This document shows, in pieces, positions 48,600 to 59,669 of a stretch of 64,000 nucleotides of DNA. This DNA comes from Gymnothorax reevesii (Eukaryota > Chordata > Actinopteri > Anguilliformes > Muraenidae). Within the stretch, counting starts at the first letter, position 1. Every line of letters begins with the position of its first letter. Location: NCBI GenBank assembly GCA_029721435.1, contig CM056576.1, positions 71,255,876-71,319,875 on the forward strand, written 5' to 3'. A program made the translations under genes and the position numbers. The notes below the pieces were generated by a model. The model saw only the letters and a program-made list of their open reading frames with translations, was not told the origin of the DNA and did no database searches.

Positions 48600-48817
48600 G
48601 AACACGAGCCTGTGGCGCTTTTCCCAATAGCGTAGTTGCAGAAATTTATACGTCCATTCAGTCAGTGGTTCCAACTATGGAAGTTAGCATCTGTGATTTC
48701 GGGAAGCGCACCCCTGAGCAATGTCATATTAAAGTTAAGCAACAGCAAGTCAACTATTTTGCGGAGATTTTTGAGTTGAAATCAATAGTATTACTTCCCT
48801 GTCAAAGTCGTTTTTAA
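48600..48817 (+). pseudogene. Myb/SANT-like protein remnant
   Basis: The plus-strand frame contains ICDFGKRTPEQCHIKVKQQQ followed by VNYFAEI. The pattern G-x-x-R-T-x-E-Q-C-x-x-K-x-K fits the last helix of the Myb/SANT-like domain that accompanies the transposase in PIF/Harbinger transposons. The upstream helices are not clear. Similar but more decayed sequence occurs in copy 1 near 43385. The frame is open from 48491, but the first part may not belong to it. Confidence 0.45.
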
Positions 48818-49752
48818 CATTTGTTTTTGCATTTGTGTTTTAAAATAGTATCTCAAACCATAATTAAACCTTTACCGGCGGCTGTTTCGTCAGGGCGCAG
48901 TCTGCAGTGGTTAGACTTCCATTTCCGGTGAAAGGTGATCGTGAACACGCACCCTAGGTCGGAGTTCCAAGAGCCCGAGCCGTTGTCATGGACACCTCGG
49001 ATACTAGCGCGTTCATAAGCCCCACACTACGCATGTGTGAGCAAAAATCACACAGCGCATGTCCGCATGGCTCCGGAAGCTTGGCCCCCATGTCGGATTG
49101 CTGCGCCACTGAGCAATTTCCATTGAAATGAATGGGCGGCCATTTTCCAATTGTATATCCAGTGAAATATAAAACATCCTCGGCTCCACTGCGTGCGGTC
49201 AGAAAATTTTGGAGGGTACGCGGTCAACAGCGGACAGCTATGCGCACACTGTTTGATGACGAAAATTGCGTCAACGTGCTCTAGTGCCCAACAGCACGCA
49301 CGCGCAAAGTATAAATCCGGCTTAACACTTCAGATACTTCAGGACAAGCTGTTTCATACTGTAATCACTCTCTGCATGAAAAAAATGTTTTCTAATATCA
49401 GTGCTAAATTTACCGTTGGCTAACTTCCATTGGCGACCCTGAGTTCTGCAAATAAAAATTGGCTTTCATAATGCAGCATAGTTAACCCTTTAACAAATTT
49501 GAAGACTTCAATCAGATCACCCAGAACTCTCCTTTTACTTAGAGTGAGGAGATTCTTCAGCCTGTTTTTATAGCTTTTATTGTTCATAAAAGGATCCAAC
49601 TTTGTGGCTCTTTGAATTAAAGCCTCTGTATCTTTCTTGTAGTACAGAACCCAGAAATGCTCAGAAAATTGCAGGTGTGGTCGGACGAATGTACGTATTC
49701 TGCCTTACAAAGCCTCAGTGCAGTAACTACATATTGGGTAAAATGTCAGATA

Positions 49753-51235
49753 CAGCGCCCTCCATAATTATTGGCACATCTGGTTAAGATGTGTTCTTTT
49801 GCTTCTAATAAATTCATTTTTTTTTGTAAATAATATAGGACCACAATGTAAAAAAGAAGAAAATCCGACCTTTAATTCAAGTGCATTTATTCAGTGGGAA
49901 AAAGATCCCACATTACGAAATAATTCTTTTACATCAAATCATGTGTGACACAATTATTAGCACCCCTGATGATTAATATGTTGTACAACCCCCTTTTGCC
50001 AACAAAACAGCACCGACTCTTCTCCTATAATGTTTCACAAGATGGGAAAATACAGAAAGAGGGATCTTTGACCATTCCTCTTTGAACAATCTCTCTAAAT
50101 CATCCAGCGACCTGGGTCCTCTCCTCTGCACTCTCCTCTTCAGCTCATTCCACAGGTTTTCAATGGGGTTGAGGTCTGGAGACTGAGATGGCCATGGGAG
50201 GAGCTTGATTCTGCGTCTGGTGAACCATTTCTGTGTAGATTGGGCCACATGTTTAGGGTCATTATCTTGCTGAAAGACCCAGTGACGACCCATCTTCAGC
50301 TTTCTGGCAGAGGCTACCAGATTTTGATTTAAAATGTCCTGGTATTTCAAAGCTTTCATGATGCCATGCACCCTAACAAGGTTCCCAGGGCCTCTGGAAG
50401 AGAAACAGGCCCACAGCAACACCAATCCTCCCCCATACTTCACAGTGGGCATGAGGTGCTTTTCCGCATACTCATCTTTTGTGTTCCACCAGGCTCACTT
50501 AGAGTGTTTATTGCCAAGAAGCTCTATCTTGGTTTCATCTGACCAAAGCTAACGGTCCCAGTTGAAGGCCCAATACCGCTTAGCGAACTCCAGACGTTTG
50601 CGTTTATGATAGTGAGTGAGAAAAGGTTTTTTCCATGCATGCCTCCCAAACAGCTTGTTTCTCTTACCATCCTCCTCACTGTGCGTGGTAGCAAAATAAC
50701 CTTGTAACCAGGCTGGTTTACCACTGTTCCAGTTGTTTTAAACTTCTTAATGATTCCTTTGACAGAAGATATGGGCAGGTGCAGGTGAGTGGCTATTTTC
50801 TTGTAGCCATTGCCTGACTTGTGAAGGTCGACACACATCTGCCTTACTTGAACGGTGTGTTCCTTTGTCTTTCCCATGTTGAAGAGTGGATAAGAGAAAT
50901 GGCCTCTATGTCACGACATATTTATACACCAGGGAAACAGGAAGTGATGATTTACTAATTAAATGTTCCTAGATACTCTGGTCCACATTTTAAACTACTG
51001 TAGAAATGACAGAAATACTTCAATTACATTTAATTCCTAGGAATTGTTAGGGGTGCCAATAATCGTGGAACAGGTGATTTTATGAAAAATAATTATTGAA
51101 GTGTGGATCTTTTTTTCCCCCTTAAAATTCACTTGAGTTTCAGTGTGAAAGTATGCTTCTGCAATAAAAAGTGAATTTATTTTAAGGCTTTTAACACATT
51201 TTAACCAGGACTGCAAATAATTATGGAGGGCACTG
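49753..51235 (-). mobile_element. Tc1-like transposon, copy 2
   Basis: Same family as 40156-41699, with ends CAGCGCCCTCCATAATTATT and, complemented, CAGTGCCCTCCATAATTATT, flanked by TA. It has inserted in the CR1 relic. The element is 1483 bp; about 105 bp of transposase coding sequence is deleted near 50660. Confidence 0.9.
49973..50877 (-). pseudogene. Tc1-like transposase with internal deletion
   Basis: The N-terminal helix-turn-helix begins MGKTKEHTVQVRQMCVDLHK. Most of the second DNA-binding region is missing because of a deletion near 50660, and the frame changes before the SDETK block. The later part is intact and contains VFQQDNDPKHVAQSTQKWF with the second aspartate and SPDLNPIENLWNELKRR with the glutamate. 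It is non-functional but complements copy 1 in showing the complete second-aspartate block. Confidence 0.88.
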
Positions 51236-51640
51236 TACAGTTTTGGGCCTGAAAGTATATTGAGGTCAGGATTTATTTGGACAGAAATCATGGTGAGTCA
51301 GTTAATCATAATCTATCATAGAATGCTGACTATTTATTTGTTGGGATAGCAAACAAACTCCGAAGCCATTTTTTTACTGTTTAAATTATTGCGTAGTTAC
51401 TGCACTTAGCCTTTGTAGGGCAGTATTGTGCAAAAGATGTATAACCTCCTTTGATTTATACGCAATACTTCTGCCAATATATCCCAGCTACCTGTTGGCC
51501 TTTTAAACTGCTCCAGCACAGTGGCTAGCGCCTATAAAGGTCTGGGCAACAATCACTTCCAGATCATTTTCCAAGTAGAGCACAGTCCAGTTTTAAACCT
51601 CCAATTATGTTCAGAGTGGCTCTCATTTGTGCCGGTGCTA

Positions 51641-53316
51641 GGCGGCATTGAAGTTAATTTTTGTCGGATTTTCAAATTTACAGGGAGTAAAATATTTTTC
51701 TGGGTCTCAAACATTTAAGCCTTTGTCATCTGGGAGTTTGTTTTTTGGTTTCACCTAATCGAAATACCCCAAAGTGGACTGAAATGTTGAAACTCCATTG
51801 ACTTTCATTCATTTTGTGAATGCCCGTAGTCAACCTAATAGGTGTCACTAGGTAATACAAACAGACCTTTCAGCCCCTATCTTTCACTTTTCATCTTCTC
51901 TTCCCCTCTGGTTATACATTCTAAACTTTACAGAAACTTTTTAATTGAGTGGTTGTTACTTTGTGTTGTGGCCCAGAGCTCATTGACACTCAAGGGCAAT
52001 GAAAGGCATCCCGTCGGGTTCGAATTGACTGATGGGCTACAGTGTTATCGTTGGCAGAAAAATTGTAGTGATGGTTAGAGGAGGAATGTGACAAACACAG
52101 AATGCATCACACCTAGCTGGCTTTGTAGCCACACACCGGTGGACATTGGAAGCCCCCTCCAACATTGAAAGTACCTTGAACAGGCATGGAAGTGTTGGAA
52201 TTGGACTTTGGAGCAGTGTCTCCGGGTCTGAAGAGGCCCATTTTCTTTTAAATTATATACACAGGCCAGGTATGTGTATGCCGCTTACCTGGGAAAGAGA
52301 TGGCACCAGGATGGACAATGGAAAGACCACAAACGAGTTGAGGAAGTGTGACGCTCTGGAAAATGCTCAGCTAGAAATCCAGCGGAGGCTCAAACAGAAT
52401 TGAATGTCCTCTTGTAAACACACCTTTCTGAATGAAATATCCTATTCCGCATAATAATCTGAGCCAATCGAAAGTGGTGGCATATTCCTTTTGATAATTG
52501 GTTTGATGGCCATCTACAGTAAATGCTCTGTTGTACTGGCTCTGCATTTGAACCCTTCTCTTCATGCCGTCATCACTACCTGTGGGCCTACCACTAAGCA
52601 GTTTAATTCACGCACATGAACAACTATGGCACCCGAGACTAAGTGTCTTTTAAATGTTTTGAAAGAAAACAGTGGAAGTACCAATATGGCTTGGTCTCAT
52701 GCACCTGTGAAACCAGTTAAAATGACTGTAAGTTGAATCTCAACATATGTGGAAATGTTGAATGCCGGACAATGCGCATGACATTCATTTTAATTATGTT
52801 TATACTGTAGCCAAACTTTCAGACATGTACCATGCATAATCTGTCACATTCAAATAAATATTATGTTCAGATTCATTGCTCAGAATCTGAATCAAAACAA
52901 TGTACACATACAATAATATCCACTGATTATGTAAACAGAGCTATTGAGTGCTCTCATTACTGGCCATTTAGCAGGATTCACAACAGTTTCTGTACTCAAA
53001 AAAGCGGGTAACTTACTGAAATAAGCGTCTGCTGGGTTCCTACTGAATACATACTACTGTAGATTACTTTTCATGTCGACATGATTTATTTCTGCTCATT
53101 TTTTGGCCAGCGATGTTGACTGTTCTCAACAATAATGTATAGCCTCGGCAACTTGTTTGTTTTCATACTGTGAACTTGCAAAATATCTCCACAGTCGCAT
53201 GCATAATAGCTTACGTGCCTTCACGTGCATGGCAGCCTCTCTGGGGGAGGGTCTTAGGGCAGGAGTGCAGTGGAGAGGGAGGGGGATGGATCTAAAAGTT
53301 GCATTTTTTCAAATTT
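51641..53316. other. Intron sequence, no gene recognised
   Basis: Fermt1 intron. No motif or named repeat is firm; the frames at 51842-52403 show no domain. Confidence 0.35.
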
Positions 53317-53625
53317 TCATGCTGTCCTCTCTCTCCTCATAGTTACCAATTGCAGCTTTGAGAACCTGCTTATTGTGCTCCTTGGAACAACCACACCATC
53401 TTTTCCCAGAGCATCCTGTATTTCTCTCGAGGTAGTTTGTGAATTTTTCTTTTTGTCCCGAACAATTATTCTGGCAGTCAGGGCTGAAATCTTTCTTAGC
53501 CTAATTGACCTTGCCTTGGTACCAACACATCCCCTAATTTTCCATCTCTTAATCATGGACTGAAATGTACTGACTTGCATTTTCTTTGGATAAGTCTTTG
53601 GATATTTTTTAATATCCTTTCCCAT
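53317..53625 (-). pseudogene. Tc1-like transposase N-terminal fragment
   Basis: About 100 residues beginning MGKDIKKYPKTYPKK correspond to the paired helix-turn-helix region of Tc1 transposases, with SMIKRWKIRGCVGTKARS, RKISALTARIIVRDKKKNSQ and VVVPRSTISR. The catalytic domain and the termini are missing. It belongs to a different family from the other Tc1 copies. Confidence 0.7.
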
Positions 53626-53679
53626 CTTAAAAATGTTGAACTACCTTGTTACGAAGGTTCTTAGACATTTCTTTTCCAC

Positions 53680-54208
53680 TCCCCGTGGCTCAGTGTCTAG
53701 CCAGATCAGTACATCCTCTCGGGAGCTAACAAATTTAATGACTATAAATACGACACTGTGTTGGACTGCAGAAGTCTATCACGTCGCGGGTTCGAGCCCC
53801 GGTTGTAACAACCGGCAGTGGTCAGCAGCTGTTTCAGAGTAGCAAACAATTAGCCATTGCGCTACAGGGTCTCAAATTGGGAAGGGACTGCCGGGAAAGA
53901 GAAATAAATAAATAGCTTTGTCCGTTACTCAAGTGCCTCCTGTTGGCCAGACGGGCGCTCGTCAGGAAGATTCAAAGCTTGTTCATGTCCGGGTATTCTC
54001 TGCCCTCGTTCTGAACTTGCAAAGATTCAACCAATGAATGTATAAAGAAGCAGTGGCTGACAGGCACGTGCTTCGGAGGAGACTGTCTTCTTTCTCCTGA
54101 ATTGGCAGCAAGGGGTCGCAAACGAGCAAGCCTTGTACATAGTTCAGCAATTGGGAATTCCAGATTCGGGTGGGATTGGAGATGCCAAATATAATAAAAA
54201 AAAAAAAA
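53680..54208 (+). mobile_element. tRNA-derived SINE, copy 1
   Basis: It has an A-box-like GTGGCTCAGTGTC (53685), a clear B box GGTTCGAGCCC (53789-53799), a long body with GCCTCCTGTTGGCCAGACGG and AAGGGGTCGCAAACGAGCAA, and an A-rich tail at 54190-54208. The A-to-B distance is about 50 bp longer than in copy 2, so a segment seems to be inserted between the boxes. Confidence 0.75.
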
Positions 54209-54244
54209 CAGACACTAGTTACAATTTAGAACACTGCAGGTGAG

Positions 54245-54736
54245 CTGCCAGGTTGGCTCACTCGGTTAAGGCAACACATTGCAGAGTAGTAGTGAACATC
54301 ATGAAGTGGGTTTGATCCCTAGTTGTACCAGCCAGCAGTGATCGGCAGCCTTTTCTAAACAGTGCTCAAGTGGCTTCGCTCTGCAGGGAAATAAATTGGG
54401 AAGAGAATGCCAGCTTGGGATTTAAATAGTTGCTTTGTTCATTGCTCCAGTGCCTCCTGTTTGCCAGTTGGGCGCTCGTCAGTAGGAGATTACTACTACC
54501 ATGTTTGGGTATCCTCCGCCCTCGTGCTGAACTTGGGAGGATTCAACCAATGAGTGTAAAGAAGCAGTAGTTGACGGGCATATGCTGCAGAGGAGAGCCG
54601 TGAGCCGCCCCTCTCTCCTGAATTGGCAACAAGGGGTCGCATGTGAGCAAGCCTTCTACATAGTTCCCCAACTGGACATTCCAGAATCGGGTGGGATTGG
54701 AGATGCCAAATTAAAATGAATAAATAAATAAAATCA
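54245..54736 (+). mobile_element. tRNA-derived SINE, copy 2
   Basis: It lies head-to-tail with copy 1, about 35 bp away. A box TGGCTCACTCGGTTAAGG (54254), B box GGGTTTGATCCCT (54308-54320), the same body (GCCTCCTGTTTGCCAGTTGG, AAGGGGTCGCATGTGAGCAA) and an (AAAT)n tail. The two copies differ throughout, so they inserted separately or duplicated long ago. Confidence 0.8.
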
Positions 54737-55394
54737 TAGGTGTGGAACCCTTATAGAAAACGAAAACCCTTTTTCTGGCTTTTACCCAATGAAAGTACAC
54801 TGCCCCAACTATTCAAATATGTTCTTGGCAAGGGCTTAGGTTTGTGTATGGACGGTAGGGACCTTACCAATATGTGGGGAAGCCAGATTGTCCCTACCAA
54901 TATTTCAGTGAGCTTGTTCTTATCATCTTTCCAGATAAGCCAAATTACAGTCAGTTGTGGACGTCTCCAAGACAACCTATTTAGGCCTTCTAACATTTGA
55001 GTGGTTGAAAGGGAGGGGCTGAAGGGCTAAAAGTCTAGTATAAATTGACCACTCTGTTCAGGTCATGAATATTAATTTTTGTCCAAAGCAGGGCTTGAGA
55101 TGCGCAACTAGATGGCCAGCTTTGATTACATGGTGTTTCCAATGGCTTACCCATTCAAGAGAACAGCACTTTGGCATTTGTTCCAGATCTTCCTTCATCA
55201 CGCAACTATAGCACTTTTCCTACGGCCCAACTCATGTCATATAAGTGGCATATCTCGTTCTCACGCTGTAGTCCGCAATCTCACACTTCATAATTTTATT
55301 TCAGAAAACAACATTATATTTAATTGCTGAGTCCCACTTATTAATCCACCTATGCTGTACCGAGAGTGAAAGGCGATATTTCATTGGAATTAGT
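54737..55394. other. Intron sequence, no gene recognised
   Basis: Only short unrelated frames on both strands. Confidence 0.4.
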
Positions 55395-55650
55395 CGCGGA
55401 TCAGTCATTATTCAATCAGCGCTTATTAAAGAGATTATCACGCGGAATTGTGGTCATTGTGCATGGAAGTTTTTCAGTTTCATGTACGTTTTGGTAGATT
55501 TCTCCTCGAGTAACATGCAAACCTATTATGACTCTGGAATTCTCACGCCTCTCTTTTCTCAGGGGTCAGGAGCACTGAAATTGCACAAAGATGTTTCAGA
55601 TGGTCTTATTTCATTTAAACAATTTAAACGATCATAAGGCACAAATTAAA
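55395..55650. mobile_element. One arm and centre of a long-TIR MITE (copy A)
   Basis: ATTATGACTCTGGAATTCTC (55526) and ATTGTGGTCATTGTGCATGG (55446) match the MITE at 62490-62945. The central block TTTAAACAATTTAAACGATC (55614) is inverted relative to that copy. The second arm was not found. Confidence 0.6.
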
Positions 55651-57074
55651 TCACCGGATGTGCGGAAACAGTAGGGCGAAAGTTGCAGAGCAGTTTGTCA
55701 TTCATAAAGCACGGGCCTATTTTTGAGTACATTTTTTTCCTGTACTGAATTTAGCTCTTTATTTCATCGCTGTTAGTTCACATTGGTGAGAGAAGCTGCG
55801 TTGTTTCCACAATTGCCAAAGGATTATTACAATAATTGGAAAACGTGTCAAAAAAGGAAGTTGATTTTTAATTACCCAGGGCAAGTTGTTGTTATAAAAG
55901 GATACTCTGTGGGCGGCACTATCTCATGAAGTCAGGCTTCACCAGGTCCGAGTTTTCCGTTTTGTTGGAACAATCAACAGCCGCACACAGCGGCATTACC
56001 ACTGATTTTGTCACTCAGGTTCTCATAATGATTGTTAATATCAGACCTTGATCATTCGACGTAAAATGAAGCTGCACCTTGAGTTATAATCAAGACTAAT
56101 TTGTACACACTTTATCTTTTTCGGCTGATTTCTTGGTGGCCAAGCGCATCAAAACATCCAGGACATTGCCACATTAAGTATTTTTGGATTATTTGAAATA
56201 TAGGAATGGCAGCATTCATGAACTTATTTCAGAGGTTTGAGGTTTGATTACTCAAAACATATAAATTTACAAAAATTCGCAAAAAATATTCATGGAATGA
56301 GACGAACATGTACTTTTTTTGGGTGAGAGCTGGAAAAGAGTTTTCTTTTCCTTTAATAACCGTTGAAATCTGAGGGTGTCGCCTTACGTCTGTGTAACAA
56401 GGTCAAATATTCAAGTGTATGTAAACTGGGCCTTTTGGGTGATATTGGTTATCATAATGATTTATAAGGAGCCAAAGACCTATGTGATGATAAATAACTT
56501 CTCATGATTACAATTCTGAACTAAAACACAAGGTTTCTGCTTGAGTCATATTTTCAAAATCGATGGCAAAATTTAATAAAGTTAGCTGGGGTATGCAAAC
56601 TTTTGAGCAGAACTGAATCTTCAAACCCCAACTAGCCCACCCCCAGCCTCTGCACACTTAAGTATTTTGCAGGGATGCTGCAGGGATTCATTTGCCTTCT
56701 GAAATCATTTTTCTGAGGAGGGATCTCTGCCCACCTTTACCTGCAATGGCCATAAAGCAGGGCTGCAAAACTCTTCCCAGAGACCTAGGCTCCCTCTTGG
56801 AGGTGTTTACTCCAATCCTAACAAAGTCCACCTTGCACAAAGGGTATTGATCTCACACAGCAGCAAAGCTGTAGAATTTGCAGGTCAAATAACGGTTTGA
56901 TCAGCTGCATGACATTTACTTAACTGGCTTGATTTCTATGAACTACCACTTATGAAACTCTTAGTGGACACTTGATACATTTGGGATCACGGCAGATGTA
57001 TACAGTACAGATAACAACCCTTATGTTGTCTCTGTGTATATTCATGGCACTAAAAACACTGTCACAAATCTTAC
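55651..57074. other. Intron sequence with a transposon end
   Basis: At about 56405-56617 a block from GTGTATGTAAACTGGGCCTT to TATGCAAACTTTTGAGCAGA is the end of a common fish DNA transposon. Nothing else is recognised. Confidence 0.5.
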
Positions 57075-57181
57075 ATTTTCGCAGCGCAGGTAAACTTCAT
57101 TCATGCCATCTGCAACTGGGAGCAGAAGTTTGATTCCAAACTTCTTATCTGAAACGTTTACATCTGGAACGACCTCACATC
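57075..57181 (-). CDS. fermt1: fermt1 exon (PH domain, middle)
   Basis: The 107-nt exon follows the acceptor TGGCTCCCGCAG and ends AAT/GTAAGA. With one base from the previous exon it encodes [20 protein letters not shown] and [15 protein letters not shown], strands of the kindlin PH domain, which binds phosphoinositides. It joins in phase 0 to 44952. This is the most upstream exon visible; the one before it, for the first PH strands, was not found up to 64000. Confidence 0.94.
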
Positions 57182-58062
57182 CTGCGGGAGCCAGAAAAAT
57201 AAAAAGCAATTTGAAAGGGCAGTTCTTCTTCATTCATCAAACACCATCAGACCTGGTGCTGTGATTGGATGAGTCCATACCATGCATGCCTTGATCGAAA
57301 ACGTGTAGACTGACTAGGTCCCCTGGAACATAGCTAAAGCGAGGCAAGTTCCCCATGAATACCTGTCACCCACTCACCTACTCTCCATTAACTTCTTGCT
57401 ACTTACAAAATTTTTTAGGTTGGAGAATTTAGTGCTGATGTTTATTTTCTGATTAAGATATGCCTCAGTATATTTCACATGGCAAGAGGTTGAGGATAAG
57501 AGCAAACACCAGCGCTTCATCCATGCATTGCCATGTAAGGTTTGCACAAACTGTCATACATAGATGGTCATAGCAGTGGTGAATAGACTGGTGTTTGTTA
57601 TAGCACGCTGTCACTTGCTGCAGAGTGCTTGTCTCGCGTTATTGCAGCATTTTTGCTGGACTGGATTGCTAGTGGTTTTGAGCAGAGCAGGGCAAGTATC
57701 AGCAGGCCACAATAGCTACTTAATGGTGCTGCCTGTATGGGATGAAAAAAAAATGAAAACAGAGAGAAGTTTCAAAAGGTTAAAACTCAATGTTTGAATT
57801 CTTGAAATTCAGTGAAATTGGTTTTGGCTCATTCCATGAGAGGTACCAAGGTGTGATCCAACCTATTTTTCTAAACCACCCTTCTTTTGAAAATCTTTTT
57901 GTTATTTTGAAGCTCAAATGAAGCCGTTTAAAGAATTGCTATGTACTGTATAAGATTCTTTAACGTTCTGATTCCTCTTATTGAGCAAATTAATAAAATG
58001 CGCAACAAAGAATGTGGCACCGACTAAGTTCATGTTCCAATGATATAGAATACATTTATTTA
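57182..58062. other. Intron sequence, no gene
   Basis: No frame or repeat could be named. Confidence 0.4.
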
Positions 58063-59669
58063 CAGTATCTCACAAAAGTGAGTACACCCCTCGAATTTCG
58101 ACAATTAATTATTATATCTTTTAAAGAAATGAAACCTGAATAAATTCTACAGTAGTCACTGTACAATATGTGTAGCAGTGTAGATTCACTGCACTGTCAA
58201 AATAACTGAACAAACTGTCACTATTTCCAAAATGGGGGGCAACTAAAGTGAGTACACCTCACCGTCAACATGCTAAATTGTGTCCATAGTGTCCATATTT
58301 AGTGTGACCATGACTGATGTCCAGCACTGCCTTGATTCTCGCTGGCATGGAATTCACCAGAGCAGCACAGGTTGTTGCTGGGATCCTCCACTCCTCCAGG
58401 ACAACATCACGGAGCTGGTGGATGTTGGACACCTGCTGCTCCTCCACCTTCCTCTTGAGGATGCCCCACCGGTGCTCAATGGGATTCAGGTCTGGAGACA
58501 TACTTGGCCACACCATCACCTTCACCTTCAGCTTCTTCTGGAAGGCAGTTGTCATCTCTGAGGTGTGTTTCGGCTCATTATCATGTTAAACATCTGCTGT
58601 CTCCGAAGGGAGGGTATCATGTTCTGCTTCAGAATGTCACAGTACATGTTGGAATCCATTATTCCATCAATGAAGCGCTGCTCCTCAGGATCAGAGGCAC
58701 TCATGCAGCCCCAGACCATGATGCAGCCACCATCATGTTTGATAGTAGGCAGTAAACACTTGTCTTGGTACTCCTCACCAGGGCACTGCCACACATGCTG
58801 GACACCATCTGAGCCAAAAACGTTTATCTTGGTCTCATCAGACAACAGAACATGGTTCCAGTGGTTCATATTCTTGGACTGGTTGTCTTCAGCAAACTGT
58901 TTTTTGGCTTTCTTGTGGGCTAGCTTCAGAACAGGCTTCCATCTTGGCCAACAGCCATGCAGACCGACTTGGTGCAGTGAGCGGCATGTGGTCTGAGCAC
59001 TGATAGGCTGTTCTTCCACTGCTGCAACCTCGATAGCAATGCTGCCAGCACCACTGCGTCTGTTTTCTGAAGCCAACTTGTGCACCTGATGCAGAGCACG
59101 AGGACTCAACCTCTTTGGTCGACCCTGACGAGGCCTGTTCCGAGTAGAACCCATCTTGGAAAACCGTTGAATAACCTTAGCCACCATGCTATAGCTCAAT
59201 TTCATGGTTTCACAGATCTTGTAGCTTAGACCATCTTTGTGGAGAGCATCAATTCTCTTTTTCAGATCCTCAGAGTTCTTTCCCATGAGGTGCCATGCTA
59301 ACCATCCAGTGACCAGAATGAGAGCATTGCACCCAATGCACCACAATTTCCACCTTCAACACGTTACACAACCTCATATGGCCCAGTCGAACAGACAAAA
59401 GCATGAACATCAAGCATAAGACACGTTTCATTGCTTGGTAGACCATAACCTATTGGGGTGTGTACTCACTTTTGTTGCCACTCATTTTGGAAATTATGAC
59501 TGTTTTTTAAGTTATTTGGACAGTGCATTAAATCTACACTGCTACACATATTGTACAACGACTGGTCTAGAATATATTCAAGTTTCATTTCTGTAAGGTT
59601 GTCCCTCGAAAAGATATAATCATTTATTTGCCGAAATGTGAGGTATGTACTCACTTTTGGGAGATATTG
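58063..59669 (-). mobile_element. Tc1-like transposon, second family, nearly intact
   Basis: Ends CAGTATCTCACAAAAGTGAG and, complemented, CAATATCTCCCAAAAGTGAG, both flanked by TA, give a 1607-bp element with a minus-strand transposase. It is different in terminus and protein from the copies at 40 and 50 kb. Confidence 0.92.
58265..59286 (-). pseudogene. Tc1-like transposase, single frameshift
   Basis: The likely start is MGKNSEDLKKRIDALHKDGL at 59286; the open frame goes 20 codons further upstream without family resemblance. The paired helix-turn-helix region is followed by GRPKRLSPRALHQVHKLA, LLSDETKINVFGSDG with the first aspartate, and MVWGCMSASDP. Near 58585-58590 one base is missing and the second aspartate block is read in another frame. 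The third block SPDLNPIEHRWGILKRK is intact and the protein ends at 58265. About 340 residues is normal for the family. With one break, it is the least damaged transposase here. Confidence 0.9.

Larger units (their letters stand above)
45715..49322. mobile_element. Harbinger-like element copy 2, TAA target duplication
   Basis: The ends GGGCGGCGTTATACTTTGCG and, complemented, AGCCGGATTTATACTTTGCG agree at 16 of these 20 positions. Each is flanked by TAA (45712-45714 and 49323-49325), which fits the TWA duplication of PIF/Harbinger elements. The element interrupts a CR1 relic whose two parts join across it. Inside are a palindromic MITE (46502-46607), a tandem duplication, a Myb/SANT-like coding remnant and an exon-like segment on the minus strand. 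A DDE nuclease was not recognised. Confidence 0.65.
45595..51640 (-). mobile_element. CR1-like LINE relic split by two later insertions
   Basis: Three pieces belong together on the minus strand: 45595-45714 (TTATG-type tail and GAATGGCCTGTTCTC), 49323-49752 (complement has AACTCAGGGTCGCCAATGGA and GTAAATTTAGCACTGATATT, matching 5410-5465) and 51236-51640 (further upstream RT sequence, weak). The first gap is the 3.6-kb Harbinger-like element, the second a Tc1 element. All coding frames are destroyed. Confidence 0.7.
25719..57181 (-). other. fermt1: fermt1 (kindlin-1) gene, C-terminal five exons
   Basis: Five minus-strand exons, each with AG/GT borders and compatible phases, encode a continuous kindlin C-terminus: 57181-57075 (107 nt), 44952-44728 (225 nt), 30931-30807 (125 nt), 30512-30371 (142 nt) and 25892-25719 (174 nt with stop). 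Kindlins are cytoplasmic FERM-domain adaptors that bind integrin beta tails together with talin at focal adhesions; kindlin-1 is the epithelial form. The paralogue call rests on [18 protein letters not shown] and the LTGGQE terminus, which fit kindlin-1 better than kindlin-2 or -3. Exons for the N-terminus, F1, F2 and the first part of the PH domain must lie beyond 64000. The large introns are mostly transposon sequence. Confidence 0.92.

Noticed and set aside
52010..52050. SINE B box GGGTTCGAATT near 52017
   Set aside because: No A box at the proper distance and no tail.
53785..53803. tRNA gene at the B box GGTTCGAGCCC
   Set aside because: No cloverleaf surrounds it; a long SINE body and an A-rich tail follow.
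58280..59419. Plus-strand open frames of 60-143 residues over the Tc1 element
   Set aside because: They are shadows of the minus-strand transposase.
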